64,000 bases of DNA from Bradyrhizobium sp. 1(2017) (GTDB taxonomy: Bacteria > Pseudomonadota > Alphaproteobacteria > Rhizobiales > Xanthobacteraceae), in NCBI RefSeq assembly GCF_011602485.2, contig NZ_CP050022.2, positions 6,344,001-6,408,000 on the forward strand. The letters are read 5' to 3'. Numbering within the stretch: position 1 is the first letter of the stretch; every line of letters begins with the position of its first letter. Of this stretch, positions 34,591 to 42,823 are shown piece after piece. Under the pieces are notes generated by a model. It made no database searches. It was not told the DNA's origin and saw only the letters and a program-made list of their open reading frames with translations. The translations under genes were made by a program, and so were the position numbers.

Positions 34591-35348
34591 ATCACCGCGC
34601 CATCCGCGCCATCTATCTGTTCGAAATGGCGCGCACCTGGCGCACGCTGCTGCAGAGCATCGTCTCGCCGGTGGTCTCGACCTCGCTGTATTTCGTGGTG
34701 TTCGGCGCCGCGATCGGCTCGCGCATCAGCGAGGTCGAGGGCGTCAGCTACGGCACCTTCATCGTGCCGGGCCTGATCATGCTCTCGGTGCTCACCCAGA
34801 GCATCGCCAACGCCTCGTTCGGCATCTACTTTCCGAAATTCACCGGTACGGTCTACGAGATCCTGTCGGCGCCGATCTCCTATTTCGAGATCGTCATCGG
34901 CTATGTCGGCGCTGCCGCGACCAAGTCGATCATTCTGGGCCTGATCATCCTGGCAACGGCCGGGCTGTTCGTGCCGCTGCACGTTCACCATCCGATCTGG
35001 ATGCTGGCCTTCCTGGTGCTGACGGCGGTGACGTTCAGCCTGTTCGGCTTCATCATCGGCATCTGGGCCGACGGCTTCGAGAAGCTGCAGATGATCCCGA
35101 TGCTGGTGGTGACGCCGCTGACCTTTCTCGGCGGCAGCTTCTACTCCATCGACATGCTGCCGCCCGCCTGGCGCACGGTCGCGCTGCTCAATCCGGTCGT
35201 CTACCTGGTCTCGGGTTTCCGCTGGAGCTTCTACGAGATTGCGGATGTCAGCATCGCCGTCAGCGTCGGCATGACCGTGGCGTTCCTGGCGATCTGCCTG
35301 GCGATCATCTGGTGGATTTTCCGGACCGGGTATCGGCTGAAGAATTGA
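34587..35348 (+). CDS. ABC-2 type exporter, permease
   Basis: 253 residues with six predicted membrane helices. [84 protein letters not shown] follow the ABC2_membrane (NodJ/YadH) pattern, including the P-L-T-F-L-G-G-x-F-Y-S signature. It dimerises and pairs with the overlapping ATPase gene. Substrate unknown. A palindromic repeat lies 4 nt after its stop codon. Confidence 0.9.
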
Positions 35349-35351
35349 GCT

Positions 35352-35452
35352 GTCATTCCGGAGCGCGCGAAGCACGAGTCCGGAATCCATTCATCCACTA
35401 ACTTTGCCGCCTGATGGATTCCGGGCTCGCGCTACGCGCGCCCCGGAATGAC
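35352..35452. repeat. Intergenic palindromic repeat, GTCATTCCGGGGCGC type
   Basis: Outer arms (35352-35373 and 35431-35452) match at about 20 of 22 positions, from GTCATTCCGG to CCGGAATGAC, with inner complementary TCCGGAATCCAT and ATGGATTCCGG. It lies between the convergent ABC permease and Gly-zipper genes and probably ends both transcripts. Confidence 0.85.
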
Positions 35453-35462
35453 GGCAGTAGAC

Positions 35463-35783
35463 TCATCTGTAGCAGTGAAAATGGTGATAGCCGTCATAAT
35501 ACCCGCGGCAGCCGTGGCGGTAATGGCGGTGGGGAATGCCGAACACGCCCTCGACGGCGCCTACGGCGCCGCCGACACCGGCACCGACGACACCGCCAAC
35601 TGCGCCGCCCACCGGACCAGCGATCCGGTTACCCTCATAGGAGCCTTCCTGGGCGCCGCGCACGATGCCCTGGGCGTGGCCGGCTTGCGGTAGCGACAGC
35701 AGCGCGAGCAGGATGGCGGCGGCTGCGAACAGCAGGCGGACGGGCAAACCGGCCGGCAAGGCGGCGACACGGGCTTTGTTCAT
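35463..35783 (-). CDS. Secreted small protein with glycine-zipper segment
   Basis: 106 residues. The signal peptide (LLFAAAAILLALLSLPQAGHAQ) is followed by GPVGGAVGGVVGAGVGGAVGAVEGVFG, a Gly-zipper able to associate with membranes. The C-terminus is rich in Tyr, His and Cys (YRHGCRGYYDGYHHFHCYR). Such small His/Tyr-rich glycine-zipper proteins are common in Bradyrhizobium and have no assigned function; metal binding is possible. Confidence 0.72.
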   Translation of the reverse strand: MNKARVAALPAGLPVRLLFAAAAILLALLSLPQAGHAQGIVRGAQEGSYEGNRIAGPVGGAVGGVVGAGVGGAVGAVEGVFGIPHRHYRHGCRGYYDGYHHFHCYR

Positions 35784-36097
35784 CTTTGGTCCCAGAAGGC
35801 TGTAAGGAATGATTGGCGGCGGGCGCCGCCTGTCGAAGCGCTGTCATCAACGCGCGGAGCGGCGGAATGGTTGCGCCTTTGTGACGAATTGTCGGCGTTG
35901 TGAACGCACGTTGGGCTCGCGAAAATGTCAGCGCCGCCGCGGCCTTCGTGGCACAAAGCGGCCTTGCTTACGTCAGGCGTCGCGTTAACGATGGGTGGCC
36001 AGGCCGCTGGAACGAACGCCGGATTGCAGGCATAGTGCACGCCGGGGGACGGAGAGCCGCGGCGCCTGGCATGAACAGGCCGGAGGCCAGAAGTCCG
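35784..36097. other. Divergent intergenic region
   Basis: About 314 nt between the Gly-zipper gene and the L,D-transpeptidase gene. A small perfect hairpin GGCGGC-GGGC-GCCGCC lies at 35815-35830. Otherwise no gene or site was recognised. The open frames passing through it are GC-driven extensions of neighbouring genes. Confidence 0.4.
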
Positions 36098-36883
36098 ATG
36101 CGTTCGTTTTTGATTGCTTTCACATCCCTGATGCTTTTGAGCGCGGGCGCCGCGCAGGCCAAGGTCGAGATCACCGTCGACAAGGACAACCAGCAGATGA
36201 CCGTCGCGGTCGACGGCGTCGCGCGCTATCGCTGGCCGGTATCGACCGGCCTCCCCTCGCGCGAAACACCAAACGGCGCGTTCCGCGCCTTCCGCATGGA
36301 GGAAGATCACTACTCCAAGGAATTCGACGACGCGCCGATGCCGCACGCGATCTTCTTCACCAAGGTCGGGCACGCCATCCACGGCACGGACTCGGTCGGC
36401 CGGCTCGGCTCGCCGGCCTCGCATGGCTGCGTGCGACTGTCGCGCCAGAACGCCTCGACCCTCTATGCCCTGGTGCAGCAGCAGGGCGTGCTCAACACCA
36501 CGGTAACGCTGACCGGCTCGGCGCAGGTGGCGCTGGCGCGCAACCCGCGCGGCCGCAACGGCAATGCGGTTGCCCGTGCCCAGCAGCCGCCTGCCGAAGA
36601 GCAGTACAGCGCTGCCGGCGATCCCGTGAATCTGGCGCCTCCGGCGCAGCCCGCGCGCCGCTACATGCCGCAGGACGACAATTACATCTATCCGGCCGAC
36701 GGCAGCGACACCGGCGCGCGCTACCCGGCGCCGCGCTCGGCCAGCCGTCCGCTCTATGACGCGCAGGTCTATCAGCAGCAGCCACGGCCCTCTTATGACC
36801 AGGGCTATGGCCAGCAGGGTTACTATTATCAGCCGCAGCCCCGCCAAGTTTATCAGCCGCGCGGCTATTACTACCAGAACTGA
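36098..36883 (+). CDS. L,D-transpeptidase (YkuD family)
   Basis: 261 residues from ATG 36098, chosen because the signal peptide (RSFLIAFTSLMLLSAGAAQA) begins there; ATG 36071 is an alternative. The YkuD domain covers residues 22-145: HAIHGTDSVGRLGSPASHGCVRL contains His95, His109 and catalytic Cys111. The enzyme forms 3-3 crosslinks in peptidoglycan or attaches proteins to it. The C-terminal third is Pro/Gln/Tyr-rich (QQPRPSYDQGYGQQGYYY), a disordered tail common in rhizobial members. Confidence 0.9.
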   Translation: MRSFLIAFTSLMLLSAGAAQAKVEITVDKDNQQMTVAVDGVARYRWPVSTGLPSRETPNGAFRAFRMEEDHYSKEFDDAPMPHAIFFTKVGHAIHGTDSVGRLGSPASHGCVRLSRQNASTLYALVQQQGVLNTTVTLTGSAQVALARNPRGRNGNAVARAQQPPAEEQYSAAGDPVNLAPPAQPARRYMPQDDNYIYPADGSDTGARYPAPRSASRPLYDAQVYQQQPRPSYDQGYGQQGYYYQPQPRQVYQPRGYYYQN

Positions 36884-36954
36884 CGCGCCGTCCGCAGTCG
36901 CTATCGATCGCCTTCGCCGGCCAGCACGAACGATAGATGTCCCTTCGAGGCACC

Positions 36955-37935
36955 ATGCCATCACGTGCCGCGACCATTCTGACTGTGTTGTTGGTCCTGA
37001 TGGCGGGGCAAGCCATGGGATTCGACCTCGAAGCACATCGCGGCGGGCGGGCGCTGTTGCCGGAAAACACCCTGCCGGCCTTCGCCAGCGCGCTGTCGAT
37101 GGGCGTGGACACGCTGGAGCTCGACGTCGGCGTGACCGCGGACGGCGAGGTCATCGTCTCGCATGAGCGCGGGCTCAATCCCGATCTCACGCGGGATGCG
37201 GGCGGCGCCTATATCGCGGCGCCCGGCACGCCCTTCGTGAAACTGCGGCTCGACGAGGTCGGGGCCTATGACGTCGGCCAGATCCGTCCCGATAGCGCCT
37301 ATGCGCGGCAATTCCCCGATCAGCGCGCCGTGCCGGGAACACGCATTCCCACCCTGCGCGAGTTGTTCGCGCTGGTGCGCAAGTCCGGCAACACGCGCGT
37401 GCGATTCAACATCGAGACCAAGATCGATCCGAACCGCCCGGATGAAACCCTTGCCCCGCAAGCATTCGTCACCAGCCTGCTCGGCGTGATCGAGGCCGAA
37501 AAGTATTCCGACCGAGTCATGATCCAGTCGTTCGACTGGAGAACGTTGCAGCTCGTGCAGCAGCAGGCGCCGAAGATGCCGACGGCCTACCTCACGCTCC
37601 AGCGCGGCACAAGCACCGTGGCGCTCGACAAAGCCACTGCGTGGACCGCGGGCTTCAATCCGGCCGACCACGGCGGCTCGCTGCCGCGGACGATCAAGGC
37701 TGCGGGCGGCGCGGTGTGGTCGCCTTATTTCGGCGACGTGACGGTGGCGCTGATCTCCGAAGCTCGCGGACTTGGATTGCGCGTCGTGGTCTGGACGGTC
37801 AACAAGCCGGAAGACATGGCGCGCATGATCGAGCTCGGCGTCGACGGCATCATCTCGGACAGACCGGACCTGTTGCGGCAGGTCGCCGGCGAGAAGGGGA
37901 TTGCGTTGCCGGCGGGGACGCCGGTGGCGCCGTAA
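36955..37935 (+). CDS. Glycerophosphodiester phosphodiesterase, exported
   Basis: 326 residues from ATG 36955. The signal peptide is MPSRAATILTVLLVLMAGQAMG. FDLEAHRGGRALLPENTLPAFASALSMGVDTLELDVGVTADGEVIVSHE is the complete GDPD catalytic block: H-R-G, P-E-N-T, E-x-D and H. The domain ends with VVWTVNKPEDMARMIELGVDGIISDRPD. The enzyme cleaves glycerophosphodiesters to glycerol-3-phosphate and an alcohol in the periplasm, recycling phospholipid head groups. It follows the L,D-transpeptidase gene by 71 nt, perhaps as one transcript. Confidence 0.9.
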   Translation: MPSRAATILTVLLVLMAGQAMGFDLEAHRGGRALLPENTLPAFASALSMGVDTLELDVGVTADGEVIVSHERGLNPDLTRDAGGAYIAAPGTPFVKLRLDEVGAYDVGQIRPDSAYARQFPDQRAVPGTRIPTLRELFALVRKSGNTRVRFNIETKIDPNRPDETLAPQAFVTSLLGVIEAEKYSDRVMIQSFDWRTLQLVQQQAPKMPTAYLTLQRGTSTVALDKATAWTAGFNPADHGGSLPRTIKAAGGAVWSPYFGDVTVALISEARGLGLRVVVWTVNKPEDMARMIELGVDGIISDRPDLLRQVAGEKGIALPAGTPVAP

Positions 37936-37944
37936 CTCCGATCT

Positions 37945-38063
37945 CGTGTCCCGGACGCGGTGCAGCGTACAACGCTGCTCCGCAGAACCGGGACCTGGAA
38001 TGCCACGCCACAGGCCCCGGCTCTGCAGCGCATCACTTCGTGCTGCGCAGCGTCCGGGGCACG
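37945..38063. repeat. Intergenic palindromic repeat, CGTGTCCCGGACGC type
   Basis: Arms at 37945-37967 and 38041-38063 are near-complementary (CGTGTCCCGGACGC... against ...GCGTCCGGGGCACG). Similar sequence appears at 49922-50019 and 63454-63581. It separates the convergent GDPD and spermidine-synthase-fusion genes. Confidence 0.8.
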
Positions 38064-38088
38064 GGCTGCGTCCGGGCGACGAAGCTCC

Positions 38089-40368
38089 TTATTCCCCGTC
38101 CCGCACGCGCCGGTACAGCGCGCCCAGGATGTTGGAATAGTCGTCGCTCCAGACCCGCACCCTGTCGTCGGCCTCAGTCTGCTCCCACGACTTGTTGGAG
38201 GCGAGCTTGCCGATGTCGGCTTCCTCCCGCGCGGAGATGACGACGTCGGTCGAGAAGATGTAGTCACCATCGCGCCCGGAATCCTCGTTGAAGACCCAGC
38301 TCGTGAGATCGTTGGCGTCCGCAATGCCGACCACGACGGTCTCGAGATCGAGATGCCGGTTGGAGACGTGCATCACCACCGCGCCGTGCGGGGCGAGCTT
38401 GTCCTTGTAGATCTTCATCGCCTCCCTGGTCGCAAGATGGATCGGGATCGCATCGGACGAATAGGCATCGACGATGATGAGGTCGTAGGCGCCGTCGGGC
38501 TCCTTGGCGAAGGTCAGCCGCGCATCGCCGATCACCGGCTTCATGTCGGGCATGCAGCTCGAGATGTAGCGGAAATTCCTGGGGTCGCGTGCCGCGTCGA
38601 CCATGGATTGGTCGATCTCGAAGAAGGTCCAGTTCTCGCCTGGTTCGGCGGCGCAGGCGAGCGTACCCGAGCCGACGCCGATGGCAGCGACCCGCAGCGG
38701 CGCGCCCTTGCGCTCGCGGATCGCGCTGACGGCCTGACCGATCCCGCCGTCCTTGTGATAATAGGTGATCGGCTCGGGCCGGCCGGCGACTGGCGTGCCG
38801 TCATTGCTGCGGAAGCGTTCGGCACCGTGGATCGTGGTGCCGTGCATCAGCACGTGGAAATAGCCGCCGGGCGTCACCACGATCTTGTGCACGCCGAAGA
38901 AGCTGCGCACCGTGGTGACGCGGCCCTCGTCCGCGGGATAGATCCTGATCAGCGCCAGCGCGAGCGCGACGGTCGCGAAAATCTTCCAGCGATCGGCATT
39001 GAGCGCCAGCGCGAGCAGCGGGGCGAGCACGCCGACGGCGCCGGCGACCCAGACCCGGTGGTCCTCGAACCAGGTCGAGAGATCGCCTGTCATGGTGGAG
39101 GGAGCAACGAGCGCCACCGCGAGTGCGGCGAGCGCCAGCCAGTACCATTTAACGATGCCGGCGAGACGCTCGTTCGCGGGCGGCCGGCAAAGCGCGGCGA
39201 GCGCGATCAGGATCGGATATTCGGCGATCCACGAGAAGGTGAATGGAGCAACGAGCCCCGCGAACAAGCCGCCGACCATGCCTCCGAACGACAAAGCGAC
39301 ATAGAAGCCGGTGAGATATTTGGCGGCCGGCCTCGTCCGCGCCAGTTCGCCGTGGCAAGCCATGGCGATGACGAAGAAGCACAGTTGATGGCCGCCGAGC
39401 GTGAGCAGCAGGTTCTGCTCGCCGCCAAAGGCCAGCAGGAAGACCACGCCGGCGATCGCCACCGGTTGGAGCATCAGCATCCATTTGTGCGGCAGCAGCG
39501 GACGCGAGTGGAACACGACGACCCAGGTGAGCAGGTACAGCGACAGCGGCAGCACCCACAGAAGCGGCGCGGCCGCGACGTCGGTGGAGATGTGCGCGGT
39601 CACCGCGATGAGCAGGCCGGACGGCACCGCGGCCAAAAAGATCCAGCGCAGCCGCGTCACCAGGCCAGGCGCCGGCGCATTCACCTCCTCCGTTCGCGCG
39701 TTGGCCTCAGCCAGCTTCGGCGAGCGCAACAGCAACGCGCCGCAGGCAGCGATCAGCACAATCAGGAGGCCGTAGCCGGCGGTCCAGAACCTGTTCTGCG
39801 TGTGCAGCGTGAACATCGGCTCCAGCAGGAACGGATAGGACAGCAGCGCGAGGAAGCTGCCGATGTTGGAGGAGGCATAGAGGAAATACGGATCGTGCGC
39901 GGCGGGATGGCCGGTGCGGACGAACCAGGCCTGCAACAGCGGATTGTTGGCGGCGAGCGCGAAGAACGGCAAACCGATCGAGACCACGAACAGGCCGAGC
40001 AGCCAGAACGCATAGCCCGACGCGGGTGGCTCACCATAGGCGGTGGCGATGCCGAGCGGCAGCGTCGCGAAGGCCGCGACCAGCAGCACCAGATGGACGA
40101 CAACCGGAACGATGCGGTTCCTCGTCTGCATCAGCAGATGCGCATAGGCATAGCCCGCGAGCAGCAGCGACTGGAAGAACACCATCGCCACCGACCATAC
40201 CGCCGGCGAGCCGCCGAGCCGCGGCAGCACCATCCTCGTGAACAGCGGCTGCACCGAGAACAGCAGCAGCGCGCTGACGAAGATCGCAGCGGTGTAGACC
40301 GTCAGCAGCAGCCGGTTGCGCGACGAGGACGGCTGCTCCGTGGCAGCGGGTTGCACGATCGAATCCAT
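38089..40368 (-). CDS. MFS-like membrane domain fused to spermidine synthase-like domain
   Basis: 759 residues from ATG 40368, with GGAG upstream. The first ~450 residues are hydrophobic, with about twelve to fourteen helices (LLLTVYTAAIFVSALLLFSVQPLFTRMVLP...). The C-terminal ~250 residues resemble a spermidine synthase/SAM methyltransferase fold: VAAIGVGSGTLACAA, FFEIDQSMVDAARDPRNFRYISS, DLIIVDAYSSDAIPIHLATREAMKIY. The Asp corresponding to the aminopropyl-transfer region (DAYSSD) is present. These fused proteins are widespread but uncharacterised; polyamine synthesis is not proven. The gene stands alone. Confidence 0.83.
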   Translation of the reverse strand: MDSIVQPAATEQPSSSRNRLLLTVYTAAIFVSALLLFSVQPLFTRMVLPRLGGSPAVWSVAMVFFQSLLLAGYAYAHLLMQTRNRIVPVVVHLVLLVAAFATLPLGIATAYGEPPASGYAFWLLGLFVVSIGLPFFALAANNPLLQAWFVRTGHPAAHDPYFLYASSNIGSFLALLSYPFLLEPMFTLHTQNRFWTAGYGLLIVLIAACGALLLRSPKLAEANARTEEVNAPAPGLVTRLRWIFLAAVPSGLLIAVTAHISTDVAAAPLLWVLPLSLYLLTWVVVFHSRPLLPHKWMLMLQPVAIAGVVFLLAFGGEQNLLLTLGGHQLCFFVIAMACHGELARTRPAAKYLTGFYVALSFGGMVGGLFAGLVAPFTFSWIAEYPILIALAALCRPPANERLAGIVKWYWLALAALAVALVAPSTMTGDLSTWFEDHRVWVAGAVGVLAPLLALALNADRWKIFATVALALALIRIYPADEGRVTTVRSFFGVHKIVVTPGGYFHVLMHGTTIHGAERFRSNDGTPVAGRPEPITYYHKDGGIGQAVSAIRERKGAPLRVAAIGVGSGTLACAAEPGENWTFFEIDQSMVDAARDPRNFRYISSCMPDMKPVIGDARLTFAKEPDGAYDLIIVDAYSSDAIPIHLATREAMKIYKDKLAPHGAVVMHVSNRHLDLETVVVGIADANDLTSWVFNEDSGRDGDYIFSTDVVISAREEADIGKLASNKSWEQTEADDRVRVWSDDYSNILGALYRRVRDGE

Positions 40369-40483
40369 GAAAACTCCGGCAAGGCTCCGGCGGGCGCCGG
40401 AGGCGCGCAATGGAGCACAAGGCGCCTGATCGGGCAATAAAGGGGCACGTGATGTTGCAGCGAGAATTGCTTGATATAAGAGG

Positions 40484-40581
40484 GTCGTTCCGGCGCGATG
40501 CGAAGCATCGAACCCGGAACCTCGAGATTCTCCGGTGCGGAGCCCGCACCATCGTTCGCGCTTCGCGCGCCCCGGAATGAC
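40484..40581. repeat. Intergenic palindromic repeat, same family as 47604-47704
   Basis: Starts GTCGTTCCGGCGCGATG and ends GCGCCCCGGAATGAC. The interior AACCCGGAACCTCGAGATTCT is shared with the copy at 47604-47704 and, inverted, with the copy at 59748-59844. It lies between two divergent genes. Confidence 0.85.
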
Positions 40582-40592
40582 ACCAGGGAATC

Positions 40593-42203
40593 ATGACCGA
40601 AACCGACGTCGTCATCATCGGCGCTGGCCATAACGGCCTCACCTGCGCGGCCTATCTCGCGAAGGCGGGGCTGCGCGTCCGCGTGGTCGAGCGCCGCAAG
40701 GTGGTCGGCGGCGCCGCGGTCACGGAGGAGTTTCACCCCGGATTCCGAAATTCGGTCGCGGCCTACACCGTGAGCCTGCTCAATCCGCAAGTGATCGGAG
40801 ACCTCGAGCTTGCCGAACACGGCCTGCGCGTCGTCGAACGGCGCGCGCAGAATTTCCTGCCCGCGCCCGATGGCAGCTATCTGCTCACCGGCGAAGGACG
40901 GACGAAGGCGTCCGTTGCACGGCTCAGCGCGCATGACGCGAACGCGCTCGACGGGTTTTCGCGCGAGCTCGAGGACATCGCGGACGTGCTGCGCCAGTTC
41001 GTGCTGCGCGCGCCGCCCAACCTGCTCGAGGGCTTCGGCCCGGGCGCGATCCGCGAGGCGGTGAACGCCTTGAAGACGGCCAATATCCTGCGCGGCCTCA
41101 CGCTGGAGCAGAGCCGCAGCCTGCTCGATCTCTTCACCCGCTCGGCCGGCGAGATGCTGGACGAGCGGTTCGAGCATGATCTGGTCAAGGCGCTGTTCGG
41201 CTTCGACGCCATTGTCGGTAACTATGCCAGCCCCTACGCCGCGGGCTCGGCCTATGTGATGCTGCACCACGCCTTCGGCGAGGTGAACGGCAAGAAGGGT
41301 GTCTGGGGCCACGCCATCGGCGGCATGGGCGCGATCACGCAGGCGATGGCGCGCACTGCGCGCGATCGTGGCGTCGTGATCGAGACCGATGCAGGCGTGC
41401 GCGAGATCATCGTCGAGCGCGACCGCGCCGTCGGCGTCGTGCTCGAGAACGGCGCGGCCATCCGCGCCAAATATGTCGCGGCCAACGTCAATCCGAAGCT
41501 GCTCTATACGCGGCTCATCGCCGCCGACGCCCTGCCCCAGGACTTCCTTGCGCGCATCCGGCACTGGAAGAACGGCTCCGGCACATTCCGCATGAACGTG
41601 GCGCTGGACCGCCTGCCCTCCTTCACCGCGCTGCCCGGCGATGGCGATCATCTGACTTCCGGCATCATCCTGGCACCTGATCTCGGCTATATGGACCGCG
41701 CCTGGCTCGACGCCCGCGCGCAGGGCTGGAGCCGGGAGCCCGTGGTCGAACTACTGATCCCCTCCACGCTCGACGACACGCTTGCGCCGGAAGGCAAACA
41801 TGTCGCGAGCCTGTTCTGCCAGCACGTCGCGCCGGAGCTTCCCGATGGAACGTCGTGGGACGACCACCGCGAGGAGGTCGCCGATCTCATGATCACGACC
41901 GTGGACAAATATGCCCCGGGCTTTGCGGCGAGCGTGCTTGGCCGCCAGATCCTCTCGCCGCTCGATCTCGAGCGGCAGTTCGGCCTGTTGGGCGGCGACA
42001 TCTTCCACGGCGCGCTGACCTTGAACCAGCTGTTCTCGGCGCGGCCGATGCTGGGCCATGCCGATTATCGCGGACCGCTGAATGGCCTCTATCATTGCGG
42101 CTCCGGCGCCCATCCCGGCGGCGGCGTCACCGGCGCCCCCGGCCACAACGCCGCGCAGGCGATCCTGAGGGATCACCGGTCGCTGTTCGGAAGCCGTGGA
42201 TAG
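40593..42203 (+). CDS. FAD-dependent oxidoreductase, PYROXD2/phytoene desaturase-like
   Basis: 536 residues. DVVIIGAGHNGLTCAAYLAKAGLRVRVVERRKVVGGAAVTEE is the GxGxxG FAD-binding start followed by the GGAA region. The C-terminal GLYHCGSGAHPGGGVTGAPGHNAAQAIL is the second FAD contact typical of amine-oxidase/phytoene-desaturase relatives. The full-length pattern matches PYROXD2. No carotenoid genes are nearby, so a desaturase role is doubtful; the substrate is unknown. It ends directly before a stretch of TGTGGA repeats. Confidence 0.83.
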   Translation: MTETDVVIIGAGHNGLTCAAYLAKAGLRVRVVERRKVVGGAAVTEEFHPGFRNSVAAYTVSLLNPQVIGDLELAEHGLRVVERRAQNFLPAPDGSYLLTGEGRTKASVARLSAHDANALDGFSRELEDIADVLRQFVLRAPPNLLEGFGPGAIREAVNALKTANILRGLTLEQSRSLLDLFTRSAGEMLDERFEHDLVKALFGFDAIVGNYASPYAAGSAYVMLHHAFGEVNGKKGVWGHAIGGMGAITQAMARTARDRGVVIETDAGVREIIVERDRAVGVVLENGAAIRAKYVAANVNPKLLYTRLIAADALPQDFLARIRHWKNGSGTFRMNVALDRLPSFTALPGDGDHLTSGIILAPDLGYMDRAWLDARAQGWSREPVVELLIPSTLDDTLAPEGKHVASLFCQHVAPELPDGTSWDDHREEVADLMITTVDKYAPGFAASVLGRQILSPLDLERQFGLLGGDIFHGALTLNQLFSARPMLGHADYRGPLNGLYHCGSGAHPGGGVTGAPGHNAAQAILRDHRSLFGSRG

Positions 42204-42205
42204 GT

Positions 42206-42241
42206 CTGTGGATGGGGCTGTGGATGGGGCTGTGGACAGGC
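42206..42241. repeat. Tandem 12-bp repeat, three copies
   Basis: CTGTGGATGGGG at 42206-42217 and 42218-42229, then CTGTGGACAGGC at 42230-42241. The first two copies are identical. It begins three nt past the stop of the FAD oxidoreductase gene. Confidence 0.8.
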
Positions 42242-42418
42242 TGTTGGGAGGTGCGTGGTCAGGAGCTGGATGTCCGCGGATGGGCGAGCGGGACAAGCCT
42301 GGGGAAAAGAAGTGGAGAACCGTAGGGATAATCGCGGAAAAGGCCCACGGAGAACTGGCACGACAAGGCGTGGACAGATTGTGGAGAGCGCCTGAGAGCC
42401 GTGCAGCAAAAACGACCT

Positions 42419-42448
42419 CGCCCGCCAGGGGCAATTCCCTAGCGGGCG
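42419..42448 (-). terminator. Rho-independent terminator of the Flp pilin gene
   Basis: A 12-bp stem with one mismatch: CGCCCGCCAGGG (42419-42430) and CCCTAGCGGGCG (42437-42448), loop 6 nt. Read on the minus strand it is followed by AGGTCGTTTTT. It lies 58 nt beyond the pilin stop codon. Confidence 0.75.
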
Positions 42449-42506
42449 GTGATCGGGAAACAATCTAAGAAGAAAATCAGCCCCCGCTGGGAATGGGAGG
42501 CGGAAA

Positions 42507-42671
42507 TTACTTCAAAGAGGTGCTAATCGAACCGAACTTGTCGTTCAAACTGGTGCCCAGGCTGTTCACCACGGTGATGATCGCCAGTGCGATGCCGGCT
42601 GCGATGAGGCCGTATTCGATCGCAGTTGCACCCGATTCATCCGACCAGAACTTCAAAACGATGTGCTTCAA
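42507..42671 (-). CDS. Flp-family type IVb pilin
   Basis: 54 residues from the TTG at 42671. That start is favoured because CGGAGGC lies 6 nt upstream and MKHIVLKFWSDESGATAIEYGLIAAGIALAIITVVNSLG then has the usual Flp length; upstream ATGs at 42689 and 42713 give an overlong leader. The (E)SGATAIEYGL block is the prepilin processing and assembly motif (Glu19, Tyr20), followed by the hydrophobic helix. Flp subunits build Tad tight-adherence pili. No Tad assembly genes are in the window, so this is an isolated pilin gene. Confidence 0.9.
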   Translation of the reverse strand: MKHIVLKFWSDESGATAIEYGLIAAGIALAIITVVNSLGTSLNDKFGSISTSLK

Positions 42672-42823
42672 GACTTGCCTCCGTTCCATTTCAGGCTGTG
42701 TTGGCTCCGCCACACATCCGGAAATCTACGGCATGGAACCTTCGGCTGAGTTAATCCTGGAACCGCAACTTATGCGGAAATTGGGAACAAAAGTTCCGAA
42801 GATTGAACTGACGGAACCCTAGA

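Larger units (their letters stand above)
42204..42506. other. Intergenic region with TGTGGA repeats and a terminator
   Basis: Three tandem 12-mers (CTGTGGATGGGG twice, then CTGTGGACAGGC) at 42206-42241, with further GTGGA words at 42313, 42370 and 42381. The TGTGGA core resembles half DnaA boxes, but none reaches the full TTATCCACA. The hairpin at 42419-42448 closes the pilin gene. No gene is supported here. Confidence 0.45.

Noticed and set aside
35780..37036. 418-residue open frame opposite the L,D-transpeptidase gene
   Set aside because: No motifs; the plus strand has a signal peptide and full YkuD catalytic block.
37960..40440. 826-residue open frame opposite the MFS/spermidine synthase gene
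   Set aside because: Highly charged and repetitive with no hydrophobic core; the opposite strand encodes clear membrane helices and a SAM fold.
42206..42390. Replication origin with DnaA boxes
   Set aside because: Only partial TGTGGA matches, no full TTATCCACA, no AT-rich unwinding region, and no hemE, parAB or dnaA neighbours.
42196..42468. 90-residue frame starting GTG, beginning MDRSVDGAVDGAVDRLL
   Set aside because: Made by the TGTGGA tandem repeat, overlaps the oxidoreductase stop and runs through the pilin terminator; no ribosome-binding site.
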